Shown: positions 34,980 through 45,000 of the stretch, in pieces
How positions within the stretch are numbered: position 1 is the first letter of the stretch
Layout: every line of letters starts with the position of its first letter
Source: Bacteroidetes bacterium B1(2017)
Lineage (GTDB): Bacteria > Bacteroidota > Bacteroidia > UKL13-3
Length of the DNA: 64,000 nt
Assembly: GCA_002256395.1 (NCBI GenBank)
Contig: NKJG01000001.1
Location: forward strand, 992,001-1,056,000
Direction of reading: 5' to 3'
Program-made: the position numbers and the translations under genes
Notes under the pieces: generated by a model
Databases searched by the model: none
Told to the model about the DNA's origin: nothing
The model's input: only the letters and a program-made list of their open reading frames with translations

Positions 34980-36545
34980 ATGAAGAACCTAAAATATATT
35001 TACTTGGTTTCGGCCCTGGTAGCCCTATTGTATGGCTGCAAAAAGAAAGATAATTCAGACCTCTCCTTTATAGAGAATGCCCCTGCCCCAGATAAACTTG
35101 GGATGGTATTTGACATTACACAAGACAATTCAGGAAAAGTTAGCATTTTGCCAACCGGACAAGGTGTAAGCTCCTACGAAGTTGTTTTTGGTGATACCAC
35201 TGCTTCAGCCGCAAAAGTTGGTCCTGGAAATTCTATTTCTCACAACTATGGAGAAGGCGAATACAATGTAACGTTAAAGGCATATGGCCCCTCTGGTAAA
35301 TCAACCGAGTTTGTAAAGCCGCTTACCGTAGCCTTTAGAGCTCCTGAAGAGTTGGAACTCACAACTTCTATGGATGCAGAAAACAACTTCAAAATATTGG
35401 TTACAGCAAAGGCTTTGTATGAAACCAGTTTCAAGTTATATTTTGGAGAAGATTCAACTGCTGCCCCTGTAACGTTTAACGAGGGTGATACGGTGGCGTA
35501 TACTTACAAAAAAATAGGCACCTATAAACTAAAATTGGTTGCTCAAAGTGGCGGTGTAGCCGTTACACAAATAATAAAAAACATACTTATTGAAGATCCT
35601 ATTCTTTTACCTTTAAATTTTGAATCACCTACGCTTAAATACACCTTTACCAATTTTGATGGTGGAGCGGTAACTGTTATTGATAACCCTAATTCAACCG
35701 GCATCAATACAAGCGCAAAGGTTGGTCAAATGATTAAAAATGCAGGTCAAACATGGGGTGGAAGTTTTATCAATTTAAGCAAGCCTATTAACTTCTCTAA
35801 TTCAAAAATATTTGGCATGAAAGTTTATTCACCACGCGTGGGTGCAAAGGTTTTATTGAAGGTAGAAAACAGCGCCAATTCAAGTGAAAACTATGAGAAA
35901 GAAGTAAGTACCACAGCGGCCAATGCTTGGGAAGATTTAATTTTTGATTACAGCGCTGTTGATGTTACAAAAAGCTTTAACAGAATTGTACTCATCTTCG
36001 ACAATGGAACCATGGGAAATGGTAGCCCAAACTTCACTTTCTTGTTTGATGATATTAGATTGGTTCAGCCTACTGCACCACAATTGCCTTTAAACTTTGA
36101 ATCGGCCATAACAAACTATACGTTTACTGGTTTTGATGGTGGAGTAGTTACCACAGAAAACAACGCCAACTCGGGTGGAATAAACACCTCGGCAAAGGTT
36201 GGAAAAATGGTAAAAGGAAATGGACAAACATGGGGTGGTAGTTTCATTGCCTTGGCAAGTCCGTTAAATTTTACGAGCACCAAAACATTTAAAATGAAAG
36301 TGTATTCGCCAAAGATTGGTGCCAAAGTTTTATTGAAAGTAGAAAACCTTACGGATGGGAATATTTCTTATGAAAAGGAAGTTCTAACCACAACAGCGAA
36401 TGCTTGGGAGCAACTAACCTTTGATTACTCAGGCATAACGGTTTCGAATAGCTATCAAAAAATCATCCTCATTTTTGAAAACGGAACCATGGGCGATGGC
36501 ACGGCAAATTTCACGTATTATTTCGACGATATTGAACTCAATTAA
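34980..36545 (+). CDS. SusE-position lipoprotein: PKD-like domains and two jelly-roll modules
   Basis: The 521-residue lipoprotein (lipobox LYGC, then KKKDN) has two PKD-like domains (VVFGDTTASAAKVGPGNSISHNYGEGEYNVTLKAYGPSG, then LYFGEDSTAAPVTFNEGDTVAYTYKKIGTYKLKLVA). Two tandem jelly-roll-like modules of about 159 residues follow (LPLNFESPTLKYTFTNFDGG and LPLNFESAITNYTFTGFDGG). Each has a TWGGSFI element, KVYSPxxGAKVLLKVEN, and a final YxFDDIxL. The same kind of module occurs twice in the T9SS protein at 26727-29474. Position and build fit a surface glycan-binding protein that works with SusCD. Confidence 0.82.
   Translation: MKNLKYIYLVSALVALLYGCKKKDNSDLSFIENAPAPDKLGMVFDITQDNSGKVSILPTGQGVSSYEVVFGDTTASAAKVGPGNSISHNYGEGEYNVTLKAYGPSGKSTEFVKPLTVAFRAPEELELTTSMDAENNFKILVTAKALYETSFKLYFGEDSTAAPVTFNEGDTVAYTYKKIGTYKLKLVAQSGGVAVTQIIKNILIEDPILLPLNFESPTLKYTFTNFDGGAVTVIDNPNSTGINTSAKVGQMIKNAGQTWGGSFINLSKPINFSNSKIFGMKVYSPRVGAKVLLKVENSANSSENYEKEVSTTAANAWEDLIFDYSAVDVTKSFNRIVLIFDNGTMGNGSPNFTFLFDDIRLVQPTAPQLPLNFESAITNYTFTGFDGGVVTTENNANSGGINTSAKVGKMVKGNGQTWGGSFIALASPLNFTSTKTFKMKVYSPKIGAKVLLKVENLTDGNISYEKEVLTTTANAWEQLTFDYSGITVSNSYQKIILIFENGTMGDGTANFTYYFDDIELN
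35611..36545 (+). repeat. Tandem duplicated binding-module segment
   Basis: Two copies of the module-coding segment start near 35605 and 36082, offset by 477 bp (159 codons), with clearly similar DNA (CTTTAAA-TTTGAATC and GATGGTGGAG stretches). This is an in-frame internal duplication within the lipoprotein gene. Confidence 0.65.
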
Positions 36546-36553
36546 ACAACAGT

Positions 36554-37459
36554 ATGAACACGATATATCCAATTAAAAAACTCTCTATAGCCTTTCTTAT
36601 TTGCGTATCTATTTTTAGTGCTTGTAAAAAAGACAAATACACGTTTGGAGATATAAAAGCTCCTGAAAACTTAAGCGTAAATATTAGCATAGATGGAGCC
36701 GATACCAGCAACCCTGCAGGTATAGGTTCAGGAAAAATAACCATTACCGTAGCTGCTACAAACGCAATATCTTATTTTGTTGATTTTGGCGATGGCGTAA
36801 CCAAAGAGCTTTCTGGTGCACCAACCATTTATAAATACAAAACACCAGGAACAAAAACCTACCAAATTAAAGTAAATGCTATAGGAACAGGTGGAGTTAC
36901 TACCACCACCGTTACCAGCGCAACGGTATTTGTGGCTTTTGAAATACCTGCTAACATATTGCAGTTTTTAACCAATGGAAGTTCTAGAACATGGGTAACG
37001 GCAAAAGAAGAACCTGGGCATTTTGGTGTGGGACCAAAAACAGGATTTTCACCTGATTGGTATTCTGCTCCGCCAAATGGTAGAGATGCCTGCGCATATG
37101 ATGATGAAATTACCTTCTCTAAAGATGCCCAAAACAATGTGGCTATGGAAATAAACAGCAAAGGAGAGTTTTTCTCCATTGAAGCTGCTACGGCCTACTA
37201 TGGATTCTCTGGAAAAGATGGTTGTTATGCCATTAATTCTGGTGGCAAAAAGAACCTTGCCTTTATGGATGCATCCTCAGGCTCTACACCAGATGTTTCA
37301 ACAGGTGTTCAATTTATTGTTCCTGGAAACGGAATCATTAATTTTGGAACAGGTGGAACCGATTACGAAATTCTCTCAATTAGTAATAATCTCATACATT
37401 TGAGAAATATTGGAGTAGACGGAAATGCCTGGTACATGAAGCTTACTCCCAAGCCATAA
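36554..37459 (+). CDS. PKD-domain lipoprotein with unknown C-terminal domain
   Basis: The 301-residue lipoprotein (signal MNTIYPIKKLSIAFLICVSIFSAC, Cys followed by KKDKY) has one PKD domain at about 40-130 (YFVDFGDGVTKELSGAPTIYKYKTPGTKTYQIKV). The C-terminal domain of about 160 residues contains NGSSRTWVTAKEEPGHFGVGP and GRDACAYDDEITF and ends with NAWYMKLTP. The C-terminal domain resembles extracellular domains often found fused to or beside GH16 in Bacteroidota, but I cannot name it. It starts 8 bp after the previous gene and precedes GH16 by 5 bp. Likely a surface glycan binder. Confidence 0.75.
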   Translation: MNTIYPIKKLSIAFLICVSIFSACKKDKYTFGDIKAPENLSVNISIDGADTSNPAGIGSGKITITVAATNAISYFVDFGDGVTKELSGAPTIYKYKTPGTKTYQIKVNAIGTGGVTTTTVTSATVFVAFEIPANILQFLTNGSSRTWVTAKEEPGHFGVGPKTGFSPDWYSAPPNGRDACAYDDEITFSKDAQNNVAMEINSKGEFFSIEAATAYYGFSGKDGCYAINSGGKKNLAFMDASSGSTPDVSTGVQFIVPGNGIINFGTGGTDYEILSISNNLIHLRNIGVDGNAWYMKLTPKP

Positions 37460-37464
37460 TTTTT

Positions 37465-38481
37465 ATGAATAAACTACTATTTGCCCTTTTTACACTTGTA
37501 CTTTTTTCTTGCTCTAAGGCCGAAACTTCGCCTGTATTAGCTGCTCCTTCCAACCTAACTATAGCTGCTACCGTTTATACCGATAGCAGCGGAAATGCGG
37601 AGTTTGAGGTGAATGCAACAAACGCTACGAGTTATGATTTCGATTTTGGAGATGGCGTTTTTAAATCGACCACAAATAAGAAACTTTTGTATAAGTACAG
37701 TAAATCGGGCAAATATAAAGTTACCGTGCTAGCCAAAAACAGTGCTGGATATGATTCAAAAACAATGGATATTGAAGTAACTATTAAATTGGTTCCATAT
37801 TGGTCGGATGAGTTTGGATATACGGGCGTACCTGATGCAAGCAAGTGGGGTTATGATATTGGAACTGGCGACAATGGATGGGGAAATGCAGAACAGCAAT
37901 ATTATACTGATAGAAGCGACAATGCTTTTGTTTCTAACGGAACTCTAAAAATTATAACTAAAGCCGAAAGTTTTGGAGGTAAATCCTATACTTCGGCACG
38001 CTTACTAACGAAAGATAAATTTGCCTTTCAATATGGAAAAGTGGAGGTAAGAGCCAAACTACCTGTAGGCGTTGGTACATGGCCTGCCATTTGGATGTTG
38101 GGAAGTAATATAGGCAGCGCAGGATGGCCCGCATGTGGAGAAATAGACATTATGGAACACCGAGGAAGTGAATTAAATAAAATCTTTTATACCTTACATT
38201 ATCCCGGTCATTCTGGTAGCAATGGCACTGGTAAAACGTCTATCATTCCATTCGTTACAAGTGAGTTTCATGTATACTCCATCGAGTGGAATGCTAGCTC
38301 TATTCAGTTCTTTGTAGACGGTGTTAATCAATATACCTTTCCAAACAACACCACCATTCCTTTCAATCACGATTTCTTTATAATTCTAAACACAGCTATG
38401 GGTGGCTATTTTGGCGGAACCATAGACCCCGCATTTACCACCTCAACTATGGAAATAGATTATGTGAGGGTGTATAAATAG
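37465..38481 (+). CDS. GH16 beta-glucanase lipoprotein with N-terminal PKD domain
   Basis: The 338-residue lipoprotein (lipobox LFSC, Cys16) has a PKD domain at about 30-110 (YDFDFGDGVFKSTTNKKLLYKYSKSGKYKVTVLAKN) and a GH16 catalytic domain at about 115-338. Catalytic motif GEIDIMEHRG: nucleophile Glu226, Asp228, acid/base Glu231. Upstream WPAIWMLG and downstream MEIDYVRVYK are typical of laminarinase-type GH16. As a SusCD-operon lipoprotein it is probably a surface endo-beta-1,3-glucanase that feeds SusCD. It is the last gene of the operon. Confidence 0.93.
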   Translation: MNKLLFALFTLVLFSCSKAETSPVLAAPSNLTIAATVYTDSSGNAEFEVNATNATSYDFDFGDGVFKSTTNKKLLYKYSKSGKYKVTVLAKNSAGYDSKTMDIEVTIKLVPYWSDEFGYTGVPDASKWGYDIGTGDNGWGNAEQQYYTDRSDNAFVSNGTLKIITKAESFGGKSYTSARLLTKDKFAFQYGKVEVRAKLPVGVGTWPAIWMLGSNIGSAGWPACGEIDIMEHRGSELNKIFYTLHYPGHSGSNGTGKTSIIPFVTSEFHVYSIEWNASSIQFFVDGVNQYTFPNNTTIPFNHDFFIILNTAMGGYFGGTIDPAFTTSTMEIDYVRVYK

Positions 38482-38579
38482 CATGTTAAAGCCTTTAAGC
38501 TTGCCAAATTATTTATCATAAAAGTATACCTTAGCATTAATTTGATAGATTAATCGGAAAGCGCTCATTAACTTTTCCT

Positions 38580-39164
38580 ATGCTAAAAAACATCCTAAGA
38601 ATATCACTTTTACTAATAGCCTTTTCCTTTTCTGCTAAAGCTCAAATTATTGGCTTTGGCGACCTTAAAAGTACCTATAAATCCTTTAACGGTTTGTTTG
38701 ATGAGGATATTCAACGAAACAAATTAGCTCTCTATATTGGCTCTCCAACAGGCTATTTTGGCAAAATAAGATTCAAGGTCGAAAAGAGCATTAGCCCTGT
38801 TCATACACTTGCATTAACCTACACAAACTATTACGGAATCACTCCCGGAAACCAGGCATACCTAGAGTTTCGTAAATATGAGCTAAAAAAACACCAAAAT
38901 TATGCCTTTTATTATATCAAATCTGGACTTGGCAACTCAACAGGTGGAGGTAACTACGCTTTTGTTGGTGGCGGTTTTGGCAGGCAAATTAATTTTAAAA
39001 AAGCGCCGTTTTTCTATATTCAATTTACACAAGGAATTAAACTCTGCAAGTCGTTTAATGGCGAGGTAGATACCGCCGAAAATGGCTTTAAAGGCCTGTT
39101 TTACCTCATTGGCCCAGGCGCCATTGTGGATTTAAATCTTAACGTAGGTTTTCGAATATTCTAA
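38580..39164 (+). CDS. Small exported protein, probable eight-stranded outer-membrane barrel
   Basis: The 194-residue protein has a signal peptide (cleaved near AKAQ) and amphipathic strands rich in aromatic residues (HTLALTYTNYYGI, NYAFYYIKSGLG, FFYIQFTQGIKL). It ends NLNVGFRIF, a barrel-type C-terminus. No named family recognised. It begins 98 bp after the GH16 gene and may be transcribed separately. Confidence 0.65.
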   Translation: MLKNILRISLLLIAFSFSAKAQIIGFGDLKSTYKSFNGLFDEDIQRNKLALYIGSPTGYFGKIRFKVEKSISPVHTLALTYTNYYGITPGNQAYLEFRKYELKKHQNYAFYYIKSGLGNSTGGGNYAFVGGGFGRQINFKKAPFFYIQFTQGIKLCKSFNGEVDTAENGFKGLFYLIGPGAIVDLNLNVGFRIF

Positions 39165-39169
39165 AAAAA

Positions 39170-39526
39170 CTATCTATTCCTTTTCAATACATAATGGCAC
39201 TCGTATTGATTTCCAGCTAGCGTATATGTGTTTGCTAACTCATACCCATTTTTAGCAAAGTAATTCAGAAGATCTACTATAGAAGTAAATTTTAATAGCA
39301 TACCGTTTTGGTCGCGCAATTGTAAATCTCTTGCAGTAAATATGCGGTTGGTTTGACCCAAATCTAAGGTAAAGCTGTTCATAACAGTGCCTCTTCCAAA
39401 GTTGGCAACAATTTCTATATACTTGTTTTCAATGTCTTTTATGGGCACATTGTTTATAGTTTGGGCTTTTGCGTTACCACCAATAAAAACTAAAAGGATT
39501 AAAATAAACAGGCTGTTCTTTTTCAT
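39170..39526 (-). CDS. Small exported protein of unknown function
   Basis: The 118-residue protein has a signal peptide (MKKNSLFILILLVFIGGNAKAQ). The mature part of about 96 residues is mixed alpha/beta (IEIVANFGRGTVMNSFTLDLGQ ... DLLNYFAKNGYELANTYTLAGNQYECHYVLKR). The stretch FAKNGYEL...NQYECHYVLKR resembles small DUF4177-like proteins. No function can be assigned. It faces the neighbouring gene tail-to-tail with a 5-bp gap. Confidence 0.65.
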   Translation of the reverse strand: MKKNSLFILILLVFIGGNAKAQTINNVPIKDIENKYIEIVANFGRGTVMNSFTLDLGQTNRIFTARDLQLRDQNGMLLKFTSIVDLLNYFAKNGYELANTYTLAGNQYECHYVLKRNR

Positions 39527-39655
39527 ATGAATGTATATCTTTTATTAGGTAGTGGCAATTTGAGTGGGTTCTCTTATTTTCGTAGTGAAATATAGCTTCT
39601 TTTGTGCAAATAACAATGGCATAATACTTGCTAAAAGAACCTTAAACATACCATT

Positions 39656-40219
39656 ATGAAAAGAGCCTTACCTGCGTTTATTCTGTTATTATTTGTTATT
39701 TCATCGGGTTGCAAAAAATCTGATACAGATCCAGTGGCAAGTTTTAGCATTTCAAATTATACTCCATGTGTAGATGAGTTTGTTACCTTTTCAAGCACCT
39801 CTACCAATGCCCATCATGTGAGGTGGACTTTCCCCGACGGAACCGTGGCCACTAGCAATACCATTTCATATGCCTTTGATAGAAGTGGTTTATATTCTAT
39901 CAAATTAGAAGCCTTTAATAAAGCCGAAACCATTAGCGATTTTGTATTAGACGATGTAAGTGTATGTGTTTCGGGTAAAGTTGTTTTTTACACCGATAGT
40001 CTTGGGTTTAAAAACCCTGTTGATATAACCATGAATGGAGAGTTTGCCGGAACGCTTACGAGTTACCTAACCACTATTCCAAATTGTGGTCAACCCGGCG
40101 CAGTAACGGTTGAAATTTGCCCAGGTATTTATACCTATTCTGCAACAAATGGAATTAAAACGTGGCAAAATTCTGTTAAAATTACAGCTAATAATTGCAC
40201 AGCAATTAAACTAAATTAG
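39656..40219 (+). CDS. PKD-domain lipoprotein
   Basis: The 187-residue lipoprotein has a lipobox (SSGC, then KKSDTD) and one PKD domain at about 28-105 (VASFSISNYTPCVDEFVTFSSTSTN ... VRWTFPDGT...YAFDRSGLYSIKLEAFN). The C-terminal domain of about 80 residues contains PVDITMNGEFAGTLTSYL and ICPGIYTYSATNG, an Ig-like or PEGA-like surface fold. Likely displayed on the outer membrane. No ligand can be inferred. Confidence 0.75.
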   Translation: MKRALPAFILLLFVISSGCKKSDTDPVASFSISNYTPCVDEFVTFSSTSTNAHHVRWTFPDGTVATSNTISYAFDRSGLYSIKLEAFNKAETISDFVLDDVSVCVSGKVVFYTDSLGFKNPVDITMNGEFAGTLTSYLTTIPNCGQPGAVTVEICPGIYTYSATNGIKTWQNSVKITANNCTAIKLN

Positions 40220-40293
40220 GCTCAACAAGGCTCGGTTCGAACCTACCCGTAGAGAAGAAATTTTCTTATAAAACCAATATTAATTATTCATCC

Positions 40294-40845
40294 ATGAACT
40301 TATTTATTACGAGTATTCTTTGGTTATTAAGTTTAACTACAAATACCTCAAAGCCCCATACCATTAGCGCTGTTGCAGCAATTGACACCGTAAAAATTGT
40401 GAGTGGTATTAAAGTGAAATTTGGGGCTATTGATGCCAAACGTAAAAGCTATTCGCAATACATGCCTACCAAAAGAGAAGAAGGCAAATTATATATAGGT
40501 TATTATGAGGCCAACACCTTAAAAATGATTACCGCCATAACTTATGGAGATACAAGCAAAGTAGAAGCCGATGAGTATTTAGATGAATCAGGAATAGTAA
40601 TGGTTTATGCCAAAGTATCGAGCTACGAAAGTTCTATTGCTGCCAACCCAAATACCAAAGTAAAAGCCATGGTAGAAAATTGGTATTATTTTGATAAGCA
40701 AACATTAATAAAATGGGTCTCGGGCGGAAAGGTAGTGCCAGCAGGCTCTGCAGCCTTTAAACAAAAATCGGCCGCCATAAAAACAGAGCTAGCAAACACC
40801 AAAAAACAATTTGCCGATATGGCAACGTTGAGTAAGATTAAATAG
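40294..40845 (+). CDS. Small exported protein of unknown function
   Basis: The 183-residue protein begins with a hydrophobic segment (MNLFITSILWLLSLTT) that may be a signal peptide. The mature part has a basic, mixed-structure domain (IKVKFGAIDAKRKSYSQYMPTK ... GDTSKVEADEYLDESGIVMVYAKV) and a C-terminal coiled region. I recognise no family. It stands 74 bp after the PKD lipoprotein and is followed by a strong hairpin terminator. Confidence 0.6.
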   Translation: MNLFITSILWLLSLTTNTSKPHTISAVAAIDTVKIVSGIKVKFGAIDAKRKSYSQYMPTKREEGKLYIGYYEANTLKMITAITYGDTSKVEADEYLDESGIVMVYAKVSSYESSIAANPNTKVKAMVENWYYFDKQTLIKWVSGGKVVPAGSAAFKQKSAAIKTELANTKKQFADMATLSKIK

Positions 40846-40862
40846 GATTTAGCATATAAAAA

Positions 40863-40905
40863 CAAAAAGAGGGTTCAAATCAGAAATGATTGAACCCTCT
40901 TTTTG
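40863..40905. terminator. Bidirectional hairpin terminator
   Basis: The stem CAAAAAGAGGGTTCAA...TTGAACCCTCTTTTTG, closed by ATCA-GAAA-TGAT-type pairing, has an A-rich 5' arm and T-rich 3' arm. It lies between the 183-residue gene and the convergent yjdM gene. Confidence 0.88.
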
Positions 40906-40924
40906 TATCGTTCTCTAAAAAGTA

Positions 40925-41278
40925 TTAAACCTTCTTCACAAACTCGCTTTTTAGTGCCATGCCACCAAAGCCTGGTACTTTACAATCTATGTTATGGTCG
41001 CCTTCTACTAATTTAATATTGGTTACTTTAGTTCCAACCTTAATAGATTTTGAAAAGCCCTTTACAGGCAAATCTTTCACAATGCTCACCGAATCGCCAT
41101 CTTGAAGCAAATTACCATGGGCATCTTTTACTACTAAACCGCTAGAGGCCGCAGCGCTTTCGGTATCCGATTCTTCTGGGTTCCACTCATGGGCACATTC
41201 TGGGCAAACCATTAAATGATCCATTGGGTAGGTGTATTCGCATTTGCAAATAGGGCAAGGTATTATTTTATCACTCAT
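40925..41278 (-). CDS. yjdM: YjdM/PhnA-family zinc-ribbon protein
   Basis: The 117-residue protein has an N-terminal zinc ribbon (C8-x2-C11 and C25-x2-C28 within [28 protein letters not shown]) and the C-terminal PhnA domain ([26 protein letters not shown] ... [20 protein letters not shown] ... LKSEFVKK). It is a standard-length homologue of E. coli YjdM, historically called PhnA, whose role is unclear. It is single-gene and unlinked to phosphonate genes here. Confidence 0.92.
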   Translation of the reverse strand: MSDKIIPCPICKCEYTYPMDHLMVCPECAHEWNPEESDTESAAASSGLVVKDAHGNLLQDGDSVSIVKDLPVKGFSKSIKVGTKVTNIKLVEGDHNIDCKVPGFGGMALKSEFVKKV

Positions 41279-41367
41279 CTTGGGGCCAAAATTACGCAGT
41301 TTTAGCTAATAAGTAGCTATTCTTTTATTGCAATTAGTATGGGCACGATTTTTATACCTTTGAGTAT

Positions 41368-41856
41368 ATGAAACATCTCTTTACTATATTCACATTGTTT
41401 GTTAGTCTCCTAAGTATTAGTAGTTGCAAGTTATATAAAGCTGTTCCTGTTAGAGCCAGCGCGGGTGGTTTACAAGAAATTTATAATGAGGAGTCCTATT
41501 TAATTCTGCACAAAGACAGCAGCGCTTGGCATATAAACGAAGCTAGTGTGAGCGAAAATCAAAAGGAAATTAGTGGCCTCTTGGAGCCTGTTAGCTCAAG
41601 GCATTTGGCTTATGTCATAAAGAGTACAAGAAAAAACCACCTTTACTTTGCTGCTATGTTTGACCCTATTAATGAGGTGCACCTATATGCCGATTCTACG
41701 TATACTCCAAAAGAAACCAAATCAACAATTGCCTTTAGTCAGCTTAACAAAATGGAACTAAATAAAAAAAACAAAGGCTTGGGAATTGTTTTAAGTGTGG
41801 GTCTTTTCTATGGTATTGTATTAGGTTTCGTTGCCTTAGCTACTGCAACACTCTAA
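41368..41856 (+). CDS. Lipoprotein with C-terminal membrane helix, unknown function
   Basis: The 162-residue protein has a lipobox (SISSC) and a mature domain of about 110 residues with a strand-rich start (YLILHKDSSAWHINEASVSENQKEISGLLEPV). It ends in one clear hydrophobic segment (GIVLSVGLFYGIVLGFVALATATL). The build (lipid anchor plus C-terminal transmembrane helix) is uncommon. No family recognised. Confidence 0.65.
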   Translation: MKHLFTIFTLFVSLLSISSCKLYKAVPVRASAGGLQEIYNEESYLILHKDSSAWHINEASVSENQKEISGLLEPVSSRHLAYVIKSTRKNHLYFAAMFDPINEVHLYADSTYTPKETKSTIAFSQLNKMELNKKNKGLGIVLSVGLFYGIVLGFVALATATL

Positions 41857-42068
41857 GCCTTTTATCTCTAATTTAAGTCTATCAATTAATGGGCAAACTG
41901 GTTTATTGGCTTGAAGGTGTGTTTTTATTAACCGCAACTTAAATAAGAATTTATTCTTAATAGACTCATAAAAGTTTCTTTAAATAAAACCAATGCCTAG
42001 TAATCCGAGATTGGAAGATTACATTTGTGCCTAGTTTTAACGTTACTCCCAACCCTAATTTCATTTTT

Positions 42069-45000
42069 ATGAAAAAACAAATTTTTACCCTACTCCTAAG
42101 CCTTTTCATTTTCAAAGCATTTTCGCAATGCACCGTAAGTGCTGGCGCATCTCCCCAATTTTTATGCAATGGTTCAAGCATTACTTTGCAAGCTACTTCT
42201 GGCTTTAGTTCCTATTTATGGTCAACAGGTGCAAGTGGTTCTTCTATTACTGTAAGCACACCCGGAACCTATACCGTTAAAGCAACAAGCGCTACAAATT
42301 GTATTGCCTATGGCTCTGTTGAGGTTAGAACCTATAACCGTGCACGTTTTACCCTTAGTGGAACCATGAAATGCGATACAAGTATCTATACTTTTTACAA
42401 TCAAAGTAATTTAGCCCTGAACCAAATTTCAAAGTTTAAATGAATCTATGGCGATGGAAGCTTTTATGAGTCGGCAAGCCCTCTCTCTAATAGCGATAAA
42501 TTAGTTTGGGCTAATACCCAACATGCCTATACCAAAAACGGTGTGTTCCATCCGCAACTAATTACTTGGTATCCTTCGCTAAGTTGCATCGATACCTTTA
42601 ACTTTAAGGAAGACCCAAGCTCGGGAGTTTATTTCCCTGCTAATTATATTCCTCAAATCCTCTTAAAATTAAGTTCTGATACAGGTGGCTTAAGCAATGG
42701 CGATTTTAGCTGTTTTACCAATTCTAGGCTTACCCTTTCAAATACTTTTCCATTCCCAGAAAATATAGGCGGCTTTAGTATACTTTGGGATTTTGCTGAT
42801 CCAAATGCATACCCACCAGGTACAGATAAAAAAATGAATGAGGATAAATCATTTTATAAATACCAACAACCAGGCCAGTATTTTCCTACTCTTACCATTA
42901 CATGCCCTCAAAAACCAAACAGAACCTATTCCTATTATTCAAAAATTGATGCCGTTCAAGGCACTACCTTCTTAGGTAATTCAAACCCAAATTTAAATAC
43001 CATTTCGGGTAAAAAAATAGGCTCAACAAGCATGCTAAAAAAATGCAGGTACATTTTTACCGGCTCAAGCATAAGCGATAGTTTAGCCGCCAATTGGCAA
43101 TTCTTTACAAGCAATTTTGCCGACACAAATACACACTATCAAGCGGCAAACTTATTTGGTTTTGGCCTTGTTGTAGCAGGACCAAAAGCAGCTATAGAAA
43201 ATGCTGCTGCATCTATAGTTATTGCACCCATGCTAAAGTTTCAAGTAGGCCCTAATTACCCTGTTGAATTTGTAAACGCAAGTAATGCCTATGGCGCTGG
43301 TGGCCCCTTCTCAAACAAATGGGATTTTGCTGATGCCTATTCACCTGTTTGTACCACCTTGGTTGCTCCAAACCCAGCTGCTGCAAACGGCGGTTTGCCT
43401 CCGTATACCACAGCAATGGATGAGTATAACAGAACCACTGCCAAATTTAAGTATAACAACCAAGAGTATTTAGGAAGAGTAAATTGCCGCTATGCACAAG
43501 ACTCTTTGCCAATACATTCATACGAAGTTTATACCAATTTGCTTCGTTGGTTTATGTATGGAAAAGACTTTCCTCCATTTGATAGCAGCGCAACTGGATG
43601 GACAAAATTCACACAAAATGTTGGCCCAAGAAAATTGGTTCATCCACTCGATACGGCAACTTGGGGTAAACCTGTTTATTCGGCTGGAGTGTATCCTACT
43701 AGAATAGATACTATGCTAGGTTTATTTCCAGCAGATATTCAACCCAACCATTCTATTATTTTAAGTCAAGATATTCCTGATCCTATTGCTGCCTTTAAAG
43801 GTTTTGGTAATTATATTATTCCTGCAGGTACACGTGTAGATACAAGTGGCTTCTTGATTCCGCTTTTAACAGGGCAATTACCAGATGGAACCAACCGTTC
43901 GAGCTACAGAGGAAATACTGCCATACCTATAAGTTATGGATTTAAAAACCTATATGAATATTTCTTCTACAGAGAAATTGCTAAGCCTTATGAAGTAAGT
44001 CTTGAGTTGTCTGCACCTAATACCTGCTCTAGTATTGATAAAGTAAAAGTAATAGGCAGTAAGCCCGATGGATTTGGCTTGAGTGCAAAATCAATCTATA
44101 ATAATTATTTGGTAGGTGGTCTTCCTGTGGTATTTGATTTTACTGAAACGAGACCTACAAAAGAAATGCGCACCTTTATTTACTTCAATTACGATTCGCT
44201 TACAGATAGAAAAGATTTTACCCCTTGCGCTTTAGATGCATTTGTAGATTATACAGGCACATCGCCTATTACAACCACCCAAACAACACCTGGTGGACTG
44301 AGTGTTCCCGGGTTTTATAAAAACCCTGGCTTTAGTTATTTTAGTGCTTGGACAAACCCACAAGCTTACGACAAAACATATACCCATTACCAAAACAACC
44401 CCTCTGTTCCATTTAATTATAGTTATATGCCGTACGACAAACGAGGCAATGTAACCGTAGGTATCATCATTGGTTCGGGCTGCTCAACTCCAGCTTGTAC
44501 AAGTCCTGCTATGGTTTCCGACACTTTCTGGTATCACAATATTTATAATTATGTAACCCTAGATTCAGATTTTACTTTAAATAAAAAATCAGGTAAAACT
44601 CAATATGGAAGTAATGGTATGCTGCCTAGCCAGGATAATACTATTGACACTAATTCCACCCCTTACAATTCTGGACGTTCGTGGTGCAGACTATTAGGTA
44701 AAGGGGATGAAGTTGAGCTAAAATTTACGACAACTAATCAAACCAAAATAAAATCTCATGGCATTGATTGGGGTGATAAAATAGTTACGGTGGATTCCTT
44801 TTATTGGAACAAAGTAGATACCAATGTTACCATAAACGGCCAGAGCTATTTCTTTGAAAAAAACACCTACCCTTTAGCTAGAATAAGATATGAATTTAAT
44901 GTTGATTCATTCCCATGGAAAATAATAAGCACCTACAGTTTTCCAATGGGTGTTAAACGAAATGTGAGTACAATATCTGATACCTCTTGGCAATGCAACG

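Noticed and set aside
40925..41278. Phosphonate degradation gene cluster around the PhnA-named homologue
   Set aside because: No other phosphonate genes are nearby, and the YjdM/PhnA family is not a proven phosphonate enzyme.
42441..42443. TGA read as Trp across the genome (alternative code)
   Set aside because: TGA ends the genes at 53080 and 63708 in normal overlap arrangements, and Trp is encoded by TGG throughout, so only a local event is supported.
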